DNA of 64,000 bases from JACCZX01 sp963786295. Lineage in GTDB: Bacteria; Pseudomonadota; Gammaproteobacteria; Burkholderiales; Burkholderiaceae_F. The notes under the pieces are model-generated. The model had not been told where the DNA came from and did no database searches. It worked only from the letters and a program-made list of their open reading frames with translations. Location: assembly GCA_963786295.1 (NCBI GenBank), contig CAWAYV010000022.1, forward strand, positions 21,668 to 85,667, read 5' to 3'. Below are positions 28,106-38,621 of the stretch, piece by piece (position 1 is the stretch's first letter; each line of letters begins with the position of its first letter). The position numbers were made by a program, and so were the translations under genes.

Positions 28106-29368
28106 TCAGCCACCGCGCCTCATCATGTCGAAAAACTCGGCGTTATTCTTGGTTGCCTTCATCTTGTCGAGCAAAAATTCCATCGCCTCGATCTCGTCCA
28201 TGCCGTACAGCAGCTTGCGCAGGATCCAGACCTTTTGCAGGATTTCAGGCTTCAGCAACAGCTCTTCCTTGCGGGTACCAGAACGGTTGACGTTGAGCGC
28301 GGGGTAAACGCGTTTTTCTGCGAGCCGGCGTTCCATGTGAATCTCCATGTTGCCGGTGCCTTTGAATTCCTCGTAGATCACGTCGTCCATGCGCGACCCG
28401 GTGTCGATCAGCGCGGTGGCAATGATCGTCAACGAGCCGCCTTCCTCGATGTTGCGTGCGGCTCCAAAGAAACGCTTGGGTCGCTGCAAAGCGTTGGCGT
28501 CGACACCGCCGGTCAGCACCTTGCCCGATGCGGGTATCACCGTGTTGTAGGCACGTGCCAGACGCGTGATCGAATCGAGCAGGATTACCACATCCTTCTT
28601 GCTTTCCGCGAGGCGTTTTGCCTTTTCGATCACCATTTCGGCGACCTGAACGTGACGCGTGGCGGGTTCATCGAACGTCGACGCGACGACTTCACCCTTT
28701 ACCGAACGCTGCATCTCGGTCACTTCCTCGGGCCGCTCGTCGATCAGCAGCACGATTAGCACGATGTCCGGATGATTGGCGGCGATCGCGTGTGCCATGT
28801 GCTGCATTAATACGGTCTTGCCGGATTTCGGACTGGACACCAGCAAGCCGCGTTGTCCCTTGCCGATCGGCGCGATCAGATCGACCAGCCGGCCGGTCAT
28901 GTTCTCGTCGCCCTTCATGTCGCGTTCGAGTATCAGCGGCTCGTCAGGAAACAGCGGCGTCAGGTTTTCGAACAGGATGCGATGCTTGGTCGAATCCGGC
29001 GCCTGGTCGTTGACTTTGTCGACCTTGACCAGCGCGAAGTAACGCTCGCCGTCCTTCGGTGTTCGCACCTCGCCTTCGATCGAGTCGCCGGTGTGCAGGT
29101 TAAAGCGGCGGATTTGCGAGGGCGAAATGTAGATGTCGTCGGTGCTTGCCAAGTACGAGGTTTCGGGCGAGCGCAAAAAGCCGAAGCCGTCGGGCAGCAC
29201 TTCGAGCGTGCCATCGCCGAAGATCTGTTCGCCGCCCTTTGCACGTTTTTTCAAGATCGCAAACATCAATTCCTGTTTGCGCATCCGGTTGGCGTTGTCG
29301 ATCTCGAGCCCGATCGCCATTTCGAGCAGTTGCGAGACGTGGAGTGCTTTTAATTCTGATAAGTGCAT
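28106..29368 (-). CDS. rho: transcription termination factor Rho
   Basis: Rho is a hexameric RNA-dependent ATPase that pulls RNA from elongating polymerase. The 420-residue protein has the N-terminal helical part MHLSELKALHVSQLLEMA, a cold-shock-like RNA-binding domain (DGFGFLRSPETSYLASTDDIYIS), the Walker A segment SSPKSGKTVLMQ, Walker B with VLLIDERPEEVTEM, the Q-loop and R-loop region ITRLARAYNTV, and TGSRMDDVIYEEFKGTGN. It is full length and intact. It lies between trxA and rpmE on the same strand, the usual order. Confidence 0.97.
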   Translation of the reverse strand: MHLSELKALHVSQLLEMAIGLEIDNANRMRKQELMFAILKKRAKGGEQIFGDGTLEVLPDGFGFLRSPETSYLASTDDIYISPSQIRRFNLHTGDSIEGEVRTPKDGERYFALVKVDKVNDQAPDSTKHRILFENLTPLFPDEPLILERDMKGDENMTGRLVDLIAPIGKGQRGLLVSSPKSGKTVLMQHMAHAIAANHPDIVLIVLLIDERPEEVTEMQRSVKGEVVASTFDEPATRHVQVAEMVIEKAKRLAESKKDVVILLDSITRLARAYNTVIPASGKVLTGGVDANALQRPKRFFGAARNIEEGGSLTIIATALIDTGSRMDDVIYEEFKGTGNMEIHMERRLAEKRVYPALNVNRSGTRKEELLLKPEILQKVWILRKLLYGMDEIEAMEFLLDKMKATKNNAEFFDMMRRGG

Positions 29369-29419
29369 AGAGTCACTAGAGGGAAAATGGGGCGTTGGGA
29401 GCGCGCCCGCGGGGAGGGC

Positions 29420-29442
29420 GGTGGATCGATCGTCGATCCACC
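29420..29442 (-). other. perfect hairpin between trxA and rho
   Basis: GGTGGATCGA and TCGATCCACC form a ten-base stem with a three-base loop, placed eight bases after the trxA stop and about 50 bases before rho. There is no T run on either strand, so a simple terminator is unlikely. It could be a processing or attenuation element ahead of rho, whose gene is self-regulated in E. coli; here this is inference. Confidence 0.55.
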
Positions 29443-29449
29443 GGACTAA

Positions 29450-29773
29450 TTACAGGTTGCTGTCGATAAAAGCCGTCAGTTGGGATTTTGAAAGTGCGCC
29501 GACCTTGGTGCCGACCACCGCACCGTCCTTGAACATCATCAGCGTCGGAATGCCACGAATGCCGTACTTCGCCGGCGTCGTCTGATTTTCATCGACATTT
29601 AATTTGGCCACCGTGATCTTGCCTTGATACTCCTTGGACACTTCGTCCAGGATCGGGGCAATCATGCGGCACGGACCGCACCATTCCGCCCAGTAGTCGA
29701 CCAGCACCGGGCTCGCAGATTTCAGAACGTCCGCCTCGAACGCTGAGTCGCTGGTGTACTTAATGTCGCTCAT
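29450..29773 (-). CDS. trxA: thioredoxin 1
   Basis: This is a small disulfide reductase that serves ribonucleotide reductase and many other proteins. The 107-residue protein has the active site WCGPC (Cys32 and Cys35), the buried Asp in LVDYWAEW, and the cis-proline loop IRGIPTLMMF. Length and motifs match TrxA exactly. The start is ATG 29773. It is the first gene of the leftward trxA-rho unit. The 236-base region to the divergent addB-like gene should contain its promoter. Confidence 0.97.
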   Translation of the reverse strand: MSDIKYTSDSAFEADVLKSASPVLVDYWAEWCGPCRMIAPILDEVSKEYQGKITVAKLNVDENQTTPAKYGIRGIPTLMMFKDGAVVGTKVGALSKSQLTAFIDSNL

Positions 29774-30009
29774 TTGAGTCCTCTCGCTTGCGGGCGCTTG
29801 CAGCGGCGCGCGGCATCAGGAAGAAAGGGAACTGAATTAAGGGGATTTGGCGGCGCTGGACCAGATTGCAAGACCGAGAAATTGCCATCTCAGATTGCAA
29901 CTCGGCGCGCTTTCGCAGGCATGGTATCACTTTCATCGCGTTTGGGAAGACTGTCAAAGCCTCTGCCAGCGCCCCCGCTACCTACAATTACCGCTTTTCG
30001 ACCGATTGA

Positions 30010-32742
30010 ATGCAACGCGACGCGCTATTTGACCTGCTTGCCTCGTCACCGGCGGCCGTCTGCGTGGTCACCTCGAATCGACGCCTGGCGCGTTCGCTGG
30101 CGGCTGAGTTCGATCAGTATCAGACGGACCGATCGCGAAGAGTGTGGGAAACGCCGCAGATTCTCCCCTTCGCCGCATTTGTCGCGACGCTGTACGACGC
30201 CGCACAGCACGACCCCAACTTGGCGGGAGTGCGAACGCCGCTGACACGGGTGCAGGAGCGCGCGCTGTGGGAAGCGGTGATCGGCGACAGCGAACTGGGG
30301 TTGCTGTCGTCGACCGCTGCCGCAGCATTGGCGGCCGATGCATGGACGCTCGCGCATCAGTGGAACATAGCGTCGCGCGTTCGGCGCTATACGTCGGTGG
30401 CGGACACGCGCGTCTTCGTCAGCTGGGCCGATGAATATCAGCGGCGGGTAGGGGCAGCGGGAGCAACCGACCTCGCGCGCCTGCCGGACGTCGTCCGCGA
30501 CTACGTCGATTCGAATGCCATTGCAGCGCCGCAGCGTGTGGTGCTCGCCGGCTTCGACGAAACCACCGTGCAGCAGCAACGGCTCTTCGATGCCTTGGTC
30601 GCGCGCGGCTCGCTATGCGAGCGATTCGAGCCAGCCCAGCACGACGCGAAACCGCAGCGAGCCACGTGCCGCGACGCCCGCGACGAAAACGAGAAAGTGG
30701 CCGATTGGGCCGCAGCGCGTCTGGCGGCAGATCGTCATGCGCGCATCGGCATCGTCGTGCCGCATTTGATGTCGCGCCGCCGTTCATTGGTGGCGGCGCT
30801 CGATGCGGCGCTGGTGCCGGATCGACTGCTGGCGCCGGCAAGCGCGCGGCCGTACACGGTCTCGCTCGGTGGCGCGCTCTCCGATGTCGCTCTCGTCGCA
30901 TTTTTGCTGCGCTCGATTCGGTTGACGCTGGTCAGGGTCGAGTTCGAGGAAGCGAGCGCGGTGTTGCGGTCGCCGTACTTCAGCGGTGCAACACATGAAC
31001 GCGACGCGCGTGAACTGGTGGACGCACAGTTGCGCCGCCGATGCCAGCGCTCGGTGGACTTCGAGCGTGTTTTCGAAGCCGCACAAGCGTCGGCGCGCGA
31101 CTGCGGCGTTGAAGTCGCGCAACTGCTCGCGGGTTTACGCACGTTGAACGACTGGCGGCGTCAACACGCAACGCGTTCACGGCGGCCTTCCGAATGGGCG
31201 AGCGCGTTCGCACAAGTGCTGCAATCGATCAGCGCGTTTTCTGCGGGCGGCCTGATTGGCAGCGAGTCCGTGCTTGACTCGGCTGAGTACCAGGCGCTCG
31301 CGCGTTGGCAGGACTTGCTGGCCGAGTTTGCCGCGCTTGATCGGACAGTCGGGCGGCTGGCAGCGGCGGCCGCCGTCGGCAAGCTCGAGCGAATCGCGCG
31401 CGAAACGATATTCCAGCCCGAAGGTGGCACGCCGCCGGTGCAGGTGCTGGGTGTGCTCGAAGCCAACGCGCTGACGTTCGACCATTTGTGGATCATGGGA
31501 TTGACGGCCGACGCATGGCCGCCGCCGTCGAAGCCCAACCCACTGCTGCCGATCGAGTTGCAGCGCGCAGCCGGCATGCCGGGCGCAGGCGCGGCGGCGG
31601 AGTTGCAGCGAGCGCGGCGACAGTTGCAGCGGCTACTGCAATCCGCTCCTGAAGTGATCGTCAGTCACGCGACCGTCGACGCCGATCGGAAGCTGGCGCC
31701 GAGCCCGCTGATTGCATCGTTCGAGCAGTGGGAGGCGCCGGCTCGAGCCGCACGTCTGATCGATGCGATGGCAGCCGTGGCGCTGATGTCGTCGCACGAT
31801 GCGGTGGCGCCGCCGTGGCGGCCTCTGATGCCGTTGCGCGGCGGTGCCGCCGTCGTGCAGAACCAGGCGGCTTGTCCGTTTCGCGCGTTCGCCGTTCATC
31901 GTCTGAATGCCAGGGCGATCGAGTCGCCGCATGACGGTTTCGATTATCGCGAGCGCGGCCAGCTGGTGCACGACACCCTCGCGGCTTTCTGGACTTCGTT
32001 GCCGGAGCTGACGCGCGATGCGCTGGCAGCGACGCCGGAGCAACAGCGGCGTGTATTGCTAAGGGACGCCGCAGATGCGGCGCAGCTGCGGCTGCAAAGA
32101 CGGCGCGGCAGATTGTCAGCGGCGCTGACCGAACTCGAGTCCGCGCGCCTGGTGCGCGTGACTGAGCAATGGCTGCAGTACGAGATCAGGACGCGCTCCG
32201 CGTTTCGTGTCGTCGCGATCGAAGAGGCACGAACGATGCAGGTCGGACCGCTGACGCTTGCCGCGCGTCTGGACCGGGTCGATGAATGTCCCGACGGCGC
32301 GCGGATCGTGATCGATTACAAGACCGGCGGCGCGAAGAACTCCGGCTGGTTCGACGAGCGGCCCGACGAGCCGCAGTTGCCGCTGTATCTGACTGCCTCA
32401 GAGCCGGCAGCGCGAGCGATCGCATTGGCAAAAGTGCGCACGGGCGACATTGGTTTGATTGGGCTCGCGGCGGAACCAAGCTTGTTGCCGGGCAAGTCCG
32501 ATCTGTGGAAGGGGCAGTATGCGAGCTGGAACGCGCTAGTCGATCGATGGACGATCGTGCTCGAGCGCCTGGCGATGCAGTTCGCCGCCGGTGACGCAGC
32601 GGTGGACCCGAAGCGATTGCCGCAAACGTGTCGCTACTGCGATCTGCCGACTCTGTGCCGGATCAACGAGCGCGGTGGGACCGTAGTCGCCGGCGCCGTC
32701 GAAGACGAGGATGGCACGCCATGGGTGCGCGATGAAGAATGA
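30010..32742 (+). CDS. addB: AddB-like PD-(D/E)XK nuclease, double-strand break repair
   Basis: This is probably the inactive-helicase/nuclease subunit of an AddAB-type break-processing complex. The 910-residue protein has a degenerate helicase-like N-terminal two-thirds and a C-terminal nuclease with the core ARLDRVDECPDGARIVIDYKTG (split as LDRVDE and IDYKTG; Asp769, Lys771). Four cysteines, Cys622 in AACPFRAF and Cys874, Cys877 and Cys883 in CRYCDLPTLC, form the iron-sulfur staple known in AddB nucleases. The frame is intact. ATG 30010 is the first start. It overlaps the helicase gene by 11 bases, so they are made together. The symbol is used by similarity of family and layout. Confidence 0.8.
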   Translation: MQRDALFDLLASSPAAVCVVTSNRRLARSLAAEFDQYQTDRSRRVWETPQILPFAAFVATLYDAAQHDPNLAGVRTPLTRVQERALWEAVIGDSELGLLSSTAAAALAADAWTLAHQWNIASRVRRYTSVADTRVFVSWADEYQRRVGAAGATDLARLPDVVRDYVDSNAIAAPQRVVLAGFDETTVQQQRLFDALVARGSLCERFEPAQHDAKPQRATCRDARDENEKVADWAAARLAADRHARIGIVVPHLMSRRRSLVAALDAALVPDRLLAPASARPYTVSLGGALSDVALVAFLLRSIRLTLVRVEFEEASAVLRSPYFSGATHERDARELVDAQLRRRCQRSVDFERVFEAAQASARDCGVEVAQLLAGLRTLNDWRRQHATRSRRPSEWASAFAQVLQSISAFSAGGLIGSESVLDSAEYQALARWQDLLAEFAALDRTVGRLAAAAAVGKLERIARETIFQPEGGTPPVQVLGVLEANALTFDHLWIMGLTADAWPPPSKPNPLLPIELQRAAGMPGAGAAAELQRARRQLQRLLQSAPEVIVSHATVDADRKLAPSPLIASFEQWEAPARAARLIDAMAAVALMSSHDAVAPPWRPLMPLRGGAAVVQNQAACPFRAFAVHRLNARAIESPHDGFDYRERGQLVHDTLAAFWTSLPELTRDALAATPEQQRRVLLRDAADAAQLRLQRRRGRLSAALTELESARLVRVTEQWLQYEIRTRSAFRVVAIEEARTMQVGPLTLAARLDRVDECPDGARIVIDYKTGGAKNSGWFDERPDEPQLPLYLTASEPAARAIALAKVRTGDIGLIGLAAEPSLLPGKSDLWKGQYASWNALVDRWTIVLERLAMQFAAGDAAVDPKRLPQTCRYCDLPTLCRINERGGTVVAGAVEDEDGTPWVRDEE

Positions 32743-35700
32743 TGGCCTGTCGCGCAGCGACGCGCAGCTGCAACTCCCGTTGCAGGAAGAGCCACAAGCC
32801 AAGGGGTCGCTAGACGCACGGCTTGATGCGCCTGTTGATCTGGCACTGCGGGACCATGACGCGGCCGCACGTACGCGCGCGCTCGATACCACGCAGAGTT
32901 TCATCGTTCGCGCACCGGCGGGGTCAGGCAAGACTGAGTTGTTGACGCAGCGGGTGCTGGCGTTACTGGCGCAGGCCGACACACCCGAGGAAGTCGTTGC
33001 AATCACGTTTACGCGCAAGGCCGCCGCGGAAATGAAGGATCGCCTGCTCGAGTCGCTTGCGGACGCGGCGGCTTCGACCGCTCCTCCAAGCTCACTGGAC
33101 GAACCGCACCGCGCACTGACCTTGCAACTTGCGCGGCAGGTGTCAGCGCGCGACCGCGAGCTCGGGTGGGAGCTGGCCGCCAATCCGGCGCGGCTGAGAG
33201 TGCAGACGATCGATGCGTTGGCTCTGTGGCTGGCCCAGCAGCTACCGATCACGACGCGCTTTGCCGCCATTACGCAAGTGACCGAACAAGCCGATCCGTT
33301 GTACAGCGCGGCGGCGCACGCGACGCTGTCGCTTATCGACAGCGAGGATGCGCAGGACAGCGGCGTCGCGCGCCATGTCGCGCGCCTGCTGACGCATCTC
33401 GACAATGACTGGCCGCGCGTGCATCGCCTGCTGAGCGGAATGCTGGCGAGACGCGACCAATGGCTGCGCCATGTCGGACACCTTGACCGCGCCGCGCTCG
33501 AGGCTCCGATGCAGAACGAGTGCTCACGGCAGATGGAGCGTGTGTGCGAAGCGTTGCTGGAACGGTGCAGTGAACGTGCAAGAGTTGATCGCGCTGGCAC
33601 GCTACGCGGCAGGCAACTTGCCGAACGATTCGCGGCTATCGCCGTGCGCCGATCTTGACCGTCTTCCGGAAGCCAGCTTCGAACGGCTCGATGCGTGGCG
33701 TGCGCTTGGCGGCGCTGTTGCTGACCAAGGAGGGGACCTGGCGGACGAGGTTCAGCAAATTAGAGGGATTTCCATCGTTCCCGGCTGTAGCTCCATTCAA
33801 GCAGCGGATCGTTGCTCTGACCGACACGCTGCGGTCGAACGAAACGCTGCGACAGGCGTTGCACGGACTGCGTGAGTTGCCCGCGCCACACTTCACCGCC
33901 GCCCAGTGGGAAGTCCTCGAGTCGATCGTTGCCCTGTTGCCGCGAGCTGCCGCCGAGTTGATGCTCGTGTTCGGCGATGCAGGCGAGAGCGACTTCGTGC
34001 AACTGACGCGGGCGGCGGTCGATGCACTCGGTGAGGACGACACCGCAGCCGATATCGCCCACGCGCTGGATGCGCGCATCCGTCATCTGCTGATCGATGA
34101 GTTTCAGGACACATCGATCACGCAGTTCGAACTGATCGAACGACTGATCGCCGATTGGCAGCCGGATGACGGGCGAACCGTGTTTGTCGTCGGCGATCCG
34201 ATGCAATCGATCTACCGATTCCGCGAGGCCGAAGTCGGCCTGTTTCTGCGCGCGTGGAACGAGCGGCATCGCGAGCTTGTCATTGCAGCGCCTGCAGCTC
34301 GCGCGCAATTTCCGTTCGCGACAAGGGCTGGTCGATTGGGCCAATGCCGCGTTTGTTCGCGTGCTGCCGGCCGAAAGCGACATGGCGAGCGGTGCCGTCG
34401 CATTCGAGCCGTCGGTAGCGGAACAATCGTCCGATGTGGCGCAGCCTGCCGCGGTAGAGTTCAACGCGCTGATCGACGGAACGCCGCACGACGAAGCAGC
34501 GCGCGTTGTCGAGCTGGTGCAACGCATCCAGGCCGACGATCCGGCGGCTTCGATCGCGCTGCTGGTACGCGCGCGCCCACACCTGGCGCAGATCGTGCCG
34601 GCGCTGCGCGAAGCCGGATTGCGGTTCACTGCGGTCGAGCTCGAGCTGCTGCTGGCGCGTCCGTTGATTGGTGACCTGCTCGCATTGACGCGCGCGCTCG
34701 AGCATCTCGCCGACAGGGTGGCATGGCTCGCCGTGTTGCGCGCGCCATGGTGCGGACTGACGCTGGCCGACCTGTCGGCGCTGGCCGAAGGCGCGCCCAA
34801 TGCGACGGTCTGGCAGCTGGTGTGTGATCCATCGCGTCGATCGCAACTGTCATCGGACGGCCAGCAACGGCTGGAGCGCGTGGCATCGGTTCTGCGGCGA
34901 GCGCTTGAGCTGCGCGGCCGGAGTCCGATTGACCGAACGAGTTCGCGAGACGTGGTGGCTGCTCGGCGGCCCGGCGTGCGTTTCGACAGCGGCCGATCAC
35001 GCCGATGCGGAGTCTTTCTTCGATCATCTGGCGCAGCACGAAGAAAGGACGCGCAGCGTTGCCGATATCGCCGCGTTCGAGGCATCGCTGGTGCGCCTGT
35101 ATGCCGCGCCGGACACGCAGGCATCCGACCGGCTGCAGGTGATGACGATTCACAGGGCGAAGGGGCTTGAGTTCGATTACGTGATCGTTCCCGGGCTGGA
35201 TCGAGTGACGATGGGTGACGATGCGCAATTGATGCAGTGGCTCGAGCGCCCGTCCGAGTCGGGCCGGCCGAGTTGCTGCTGAGCCCAATTTATCCGCCGG
35301 ATGCCGACAAGAAAGACGATTCGATTTACTGCTGGATTGAGCGATTGCAGCAGCAACGGCAGGTGCACGAGGACGGACGTCTGCTGTACGTAGCTGCGAC
35401 GCGCGCACGCAAACAGCTGCATTGGCTGGCCTGCATTCCGATCATCGACGGTGACGTTACTGCGCCGCGTGAAAACTCGCTGTTGCAACGGCTATGGCCG
35501 GCGGTGGAAGACGAATGCAGGCGCGCGCTGACTGAACGTGCCATCGACGCCAGCGGCGACGTTGCAACGGCTCCGCTGACTGCAACGTATGACCAGTCGT
35601 TGCGAAGGCTGCCTGTCGGTTGGACATTTCCGATCGCGCCGCCTGCGGTTGACTGGCAGGACGACGCGCTGCCGGCCGCCGAGCCGGCGGTCGAGTTTTC

Positions 35701-36235
35701 GTGGGCTGGCGAGAATGCGCGCCGTATTGGAATGGTCGTGCATCGCTGGCTGCAGCGCATCGCCGACGATGCTTTGCGCGGCTGGAACGCCGAGAAGGTG
35801 CGGGCGATCGCGCCGCATATCGAGCGCGAACTTGCCGCAGCGGGAATCAGCGGTGGCGAACTGAAAGCGGCGCGCAGCCGCGTCGCGCAGGCACTGACCA
35901 GCGCACTTTCCGACCCGCGTGCGCGCTGGCTGCTCGGACCGCACAAGGACGCGCGCAGCGAGCTTCGATTGACCGTTCGCAGCGGATCCGGCACCAAGCG
36001 CATGGTGCTCGACCGCACCTTTGTCGATGAAAACGGCGCGCGCTGGATCATCGACTACAAGACCGGCACGCACGAAGGCGCCGATGTCGAAGGCTTTCTC
36101 GATCGTGAACGACTGCGCTATGCGGGCCAGCTGGAGCTGTACGCGCAAGCGCTCGGCGGCGCAGCTCAGCTAGGACTTTATTTTCCGTTGCTGAACGGCT
36201 GGCGCGAATGGAAAAGCGAGAACGGCACAGGTTAA
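32732..36235 (+). pseudogene. addA: AddA/UvrD-like helicase-nuclease, about five frameshifts as read
   Basis: This is a superfamily 1A helicase with a C-terminal nuclease, the motor partner of the gene upstream. ATG 32732 lies inside the addB end. The motifs are all present but in several frames: Walker A APAGSGKTELLTQ, VVAITFTRKAAAEM, HLLIDEFQDTS, VFVVGDPMQSIYRFR, QVMTIHRAKGLEFDYV, LLYVAATRARKQL and nuclease IIDYKTGTHEG. Frame changes lie near 33560-33570, 33690-33720, 34290-34320, 34905-34925 and 35240-35270. The restored length would be about 1165 residues, normal for AddA. Conservation on both sides of each shift points to sequence errors. It ends at TAA 36233-36235. Confidence 0.85.
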
Positions 36236-36246
36236 GGGGGAGTTCC

Positions 36247-36270
36247 AAGAGGGGGCTGCAGCCCCCTCTT
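36247..36270. terminator. 24-base perfect palindrome between addA and ffs
   Basis: AAGAGGGGGC and GCCCCCTCTT pair around TGCA, so the whole 24 bases are self-complementary. It lies 11 bases after the addA stop, and beyond the ffs 3' end on the other strand. The tail is only partly T rich (TCTT), so it may act as a weak two-way terminator for the converging units. Confidence 0.6.
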
Positions 36271-36296
36271 GCATCTTCAAATGAGCCAAGGGCTCG

Positions 36297-36319
36297 CTCT
36301 TCCGCCTACGGCGGAAGAG
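36297..36319 (-). terminator. hairpin at the 3' end of the 4.5S RNA gene
   Basis: CTCTTCCGCC and GGCGGAAGAG form a perfect ten-base stem with a three-base loop just past the last paired bases of the ffs RNA. The downstream minus-strand sequence has no long T run. It probably ends or protects the 3' side of the ffs precursor. Confidence 0.5.
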
Positions 36320-36414
36320 GCGAGCCTTGACCTCGGCACCTGTGGCACTCCGCTGTGGCTGCTTCGTTCCCGACCTGACCAGGTTCACGGCACCCCAGTG
36401 CGAGGGGGCCCGCC
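36319..36414 (-). ncRNA. ffs: 4.5S signal recognition particle RNA (small type)
   Basis: This is the RNA of the bacterial signal recognition particle, which binds Ffh and targets membrane proteins. On the minus strand the hallmark domain IV reads GGTCAGGTCGGGAACGAAGC followed by AGCC, with the GGAA tetraloop and the asymmetric AGCAG/CAGG loop that contacts Ffh. The ends pair perfectly: 5' GGCGGGCC with 3' GGCTCGCC (one G-U pair), which sets the borders to within a few bases and gives about 96 nt, normal for the small type. The place next to dnaX-ybaB-recR is typical, but it is on the opposite strand. Confidence 0.9.
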
Positions 36415-36463
36415 GTCTTGGATGATACGCGGCCATGGCTGCGATTCTTGTAATGTCGGGGCA

Positions 36464-36957
36464 ATGAGCGTTTCGATTCGAGCCGCACGACAAAGCGATG
36501 TCGCCACCCTGCACGTGCTGATTCGTGCGCTGGCCGACTACGAGAAGCTGACTGCACAAGTCGTCGGCACAGCCCAGGATTTGCAGCGCGAGTTGTTCAG
36601 CGAGCGGCCGGTGATCGAAGCGGTGATCGCGTGGGACGAAGAAAGCGCACTCGGCTTTGCGCTGTACTTTCACAATTACTCGACCTTTCTGGCCCGCCGC
36701 GGGTTATATCTCGAGGATCTTTTCGTCGTACCCGAGGCGCGTGGCCGCGGCATCGGCAAGGCGCTGATTCGGCATTGCGCGCGCGTTGCGGTTGAGCGCG
36801 GCTGCGGACGATTCGAATGGGCGGTGCTCGACTGGAATCAGCCGGCGATCGAGTTTTATCAATCGATCGGCGCGACGATGCTGCCCGACTGGCGCATCTG
36901 CCGCTCAGCGGCGACGCGCTGAAGCGCTTCGCCGCGACATCGCCGTCGCAGCCGTAA
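36464..36957 (+). pseudogene. GNAT family N-acetyltransferase, 3' frameshift as read
   Basis: This is a small acetyltransferase similar to spermidine/diamine-type GNATs. ATG 36464 starts MSVSIRAARQSDVATLHVLI. The acetyl-CoA site is LYLEDLFVVPEARGRGIGKALI, followed by FEWAVLDWNQPAIEFYQSIGA and MLPDWRICR. Near 36901 a base appears missing: in the next frame the protein continues LSGDALKRFAATSPSQP to TAA 36955-36957, the usual ending, while the read frame stops at 36922 after RSAATR. The loss affects only the last dozen residues, so even uncorrected the fold may survive. The substrate is unknown. It is 9 bases before dnaX. Confidence 0.8.
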
Positions 36958-36966
36958 AATCACCGC

Positions 36967-38621
36967 ATGTCGTATCAGGTTCTGGCCCGCAAGTATCGCC
37001 CGCGCGATTTCTCGACCCTGGTCGGCCAGGAACACGTGGTGCGAGCGCTGACGCATGCGCTAACCGAAAACCGGTTGCATCACGCGTATCTGTTCACCGG
37101 CACACGCGGCGTCGGTAAGACCACGCTGGCCCGAATTCTTGCCAAGGCGCTCAACTGCGTCGGCCCGGATGGCAACGGCGGGATTACCGCCACACCCTGC
37201 AACGTGTGCGAGCCGTGCACCGCAATCGATGCTGGCCGCTTCGTCGATTACATCGAGATGGACGCTGCGAGCAACCGCGGCGTCGACGAGATGGTGCAGC
37301 TGCTGGAGCGCGCGATGTATGCACCGAGCAGTGCGCGCTTCAAGGTGTACATGATCGACGAGGTGCACCAGCTGTCTCAGCATGCCTTCAACGCAATGTT
37401 GAAGACGCTCGAAGAGCCGCCGGAATACGTGAAATTCATTCTCGCGACGACCGATCCGCAAAAGGTGCCGGTGACGGTGCTGTCGCGCTGCTTGCAGTTC
37501 AATTTGAAGCAGATGACACCGTTGGCGATTGCCGAGCACATGGCCGGAATTCTGTCGGCGGAGAAAATCGCAGCAGAGCTGCCGGCGCTGCGTGCGCTGG
37601 CGCATGCAGCGCGCGGCAGCATGCGCGACGGCTTGTCGCTGCTCGATCAGGCGATTGCATATGCCGGCGGCAGCATCACGCTCGACGCAGTGCGCGCAAT
37701 GCTGGGAGCGATCGATCAAGGCACGCTGATCAACGATACTGGATGCGATCGCCGCACGCGACGCGGCGAAAGCGCTGGCTATCGCCGATCAAATGAACGA
37801 GCGCAGCGTTTCGTTTGCGCAGGCGATGCAGGATTTGGCGAGCTTGCTGCATCGACTCGCGTTGATTCAGCAGGTGCCGAGTGCGGCCGACGATGAAGTC
37901 GATGCCGACGATTTGCGGCGCTTGGCATCGACTTTCGCGGCCGACGAAATTCAGCTGTTCTATCAAATCGCATTGCATGGGCGCAATGAAATGCATCTGG
38001 CGCCCGACGAATACGCAGGTTTCACGATGGCGCTGATGCGTATGCTCGCATTTGCGCCGATCGAAGCGGCGTCGGCTCGCCGGCGGCGGGGCCTGCTTCT
38101 GCCGCTACTCCGGCACGCGCGGGCGTTGCGTCGGCGCTCGAAGCGCTGCCGTCGAAGTCCGCGGCGCAACCGCCGGCAGGTGTGCAATCAAATGCAGCCG
38201 CACCTTTCGATGGTGACTGGACTGGCTTGGTCGCGCGACTGAAAGTGTCGGGCCTCGTCCGCGAACTCGCGCAGCGAAGCGAGCTGGTTTCGCACGACGG
38301 CGATCGTTTGAAACTGCGCGTTCCGTTGAAAACGTTGCTCGACGCCGGTGCATTGCAAAAGCTGCAGACGGCGGTCAGCGACGCGCTGGGTCGTCCGATG
38401 CGTCTCGCCGCAGAGGTCGGCAACACGGTCGGGCCCGACCTCCGCCAGGAATCGCGGAGCAAGCGCGCGCTGAGCGGCAGCGGCAGGTCGAGGAGTCGAT
38501 TTACGCCGATCCCTTCGTGCGAGAATTGATCGAGAATTTCGGCGCGTCGGTTGATCCCGCTTCAATTCGTCCGCGCAGCGATAACGAGCGTAACGACATC
38601 GATACGGAAAAGACACCATGA
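36967..38621 (+). pseudogene. dnaX: DNA polymerase III tau/gamma subunit, three frameshifts as read
   Basis: DnaX is the clamp-loader ATPase that ties the replicative polymerases together. The N-terminal 255 residues are intact: YRPRDFSTLVGQEHVV, Walker A GTRGVGKTTLA, four zinc cysteines in the C(8+)ATPCNVCEPC region, MIDEVHQLS, and the arginine finger LSRCLQF. Shifts near 37735, 38075-38095 and 38435 break the rest. The pieces DAIAARDAAKALAIADQMNE, DWTGLVARLKVSGLVRELAQ and EESIYADPFVRELIENFGA show a full tau C-terminus. None of the shifts lies at an A-rich slippery site, so they are not the programmed dnaX shift. As dnaX is essential, sequence error is the best reading. The stop overlaps the ybaB start. 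Confidence 0.9.

Noticed and set aside
37725..38460. Programmed ribosomal frameshift in dnaX producing gamma
   Set aside because: The three breaks do not lie at an A-rich slippery heptamer, and each is followed by conserved tau sequence, so they behave as indels, not as a programmed site.
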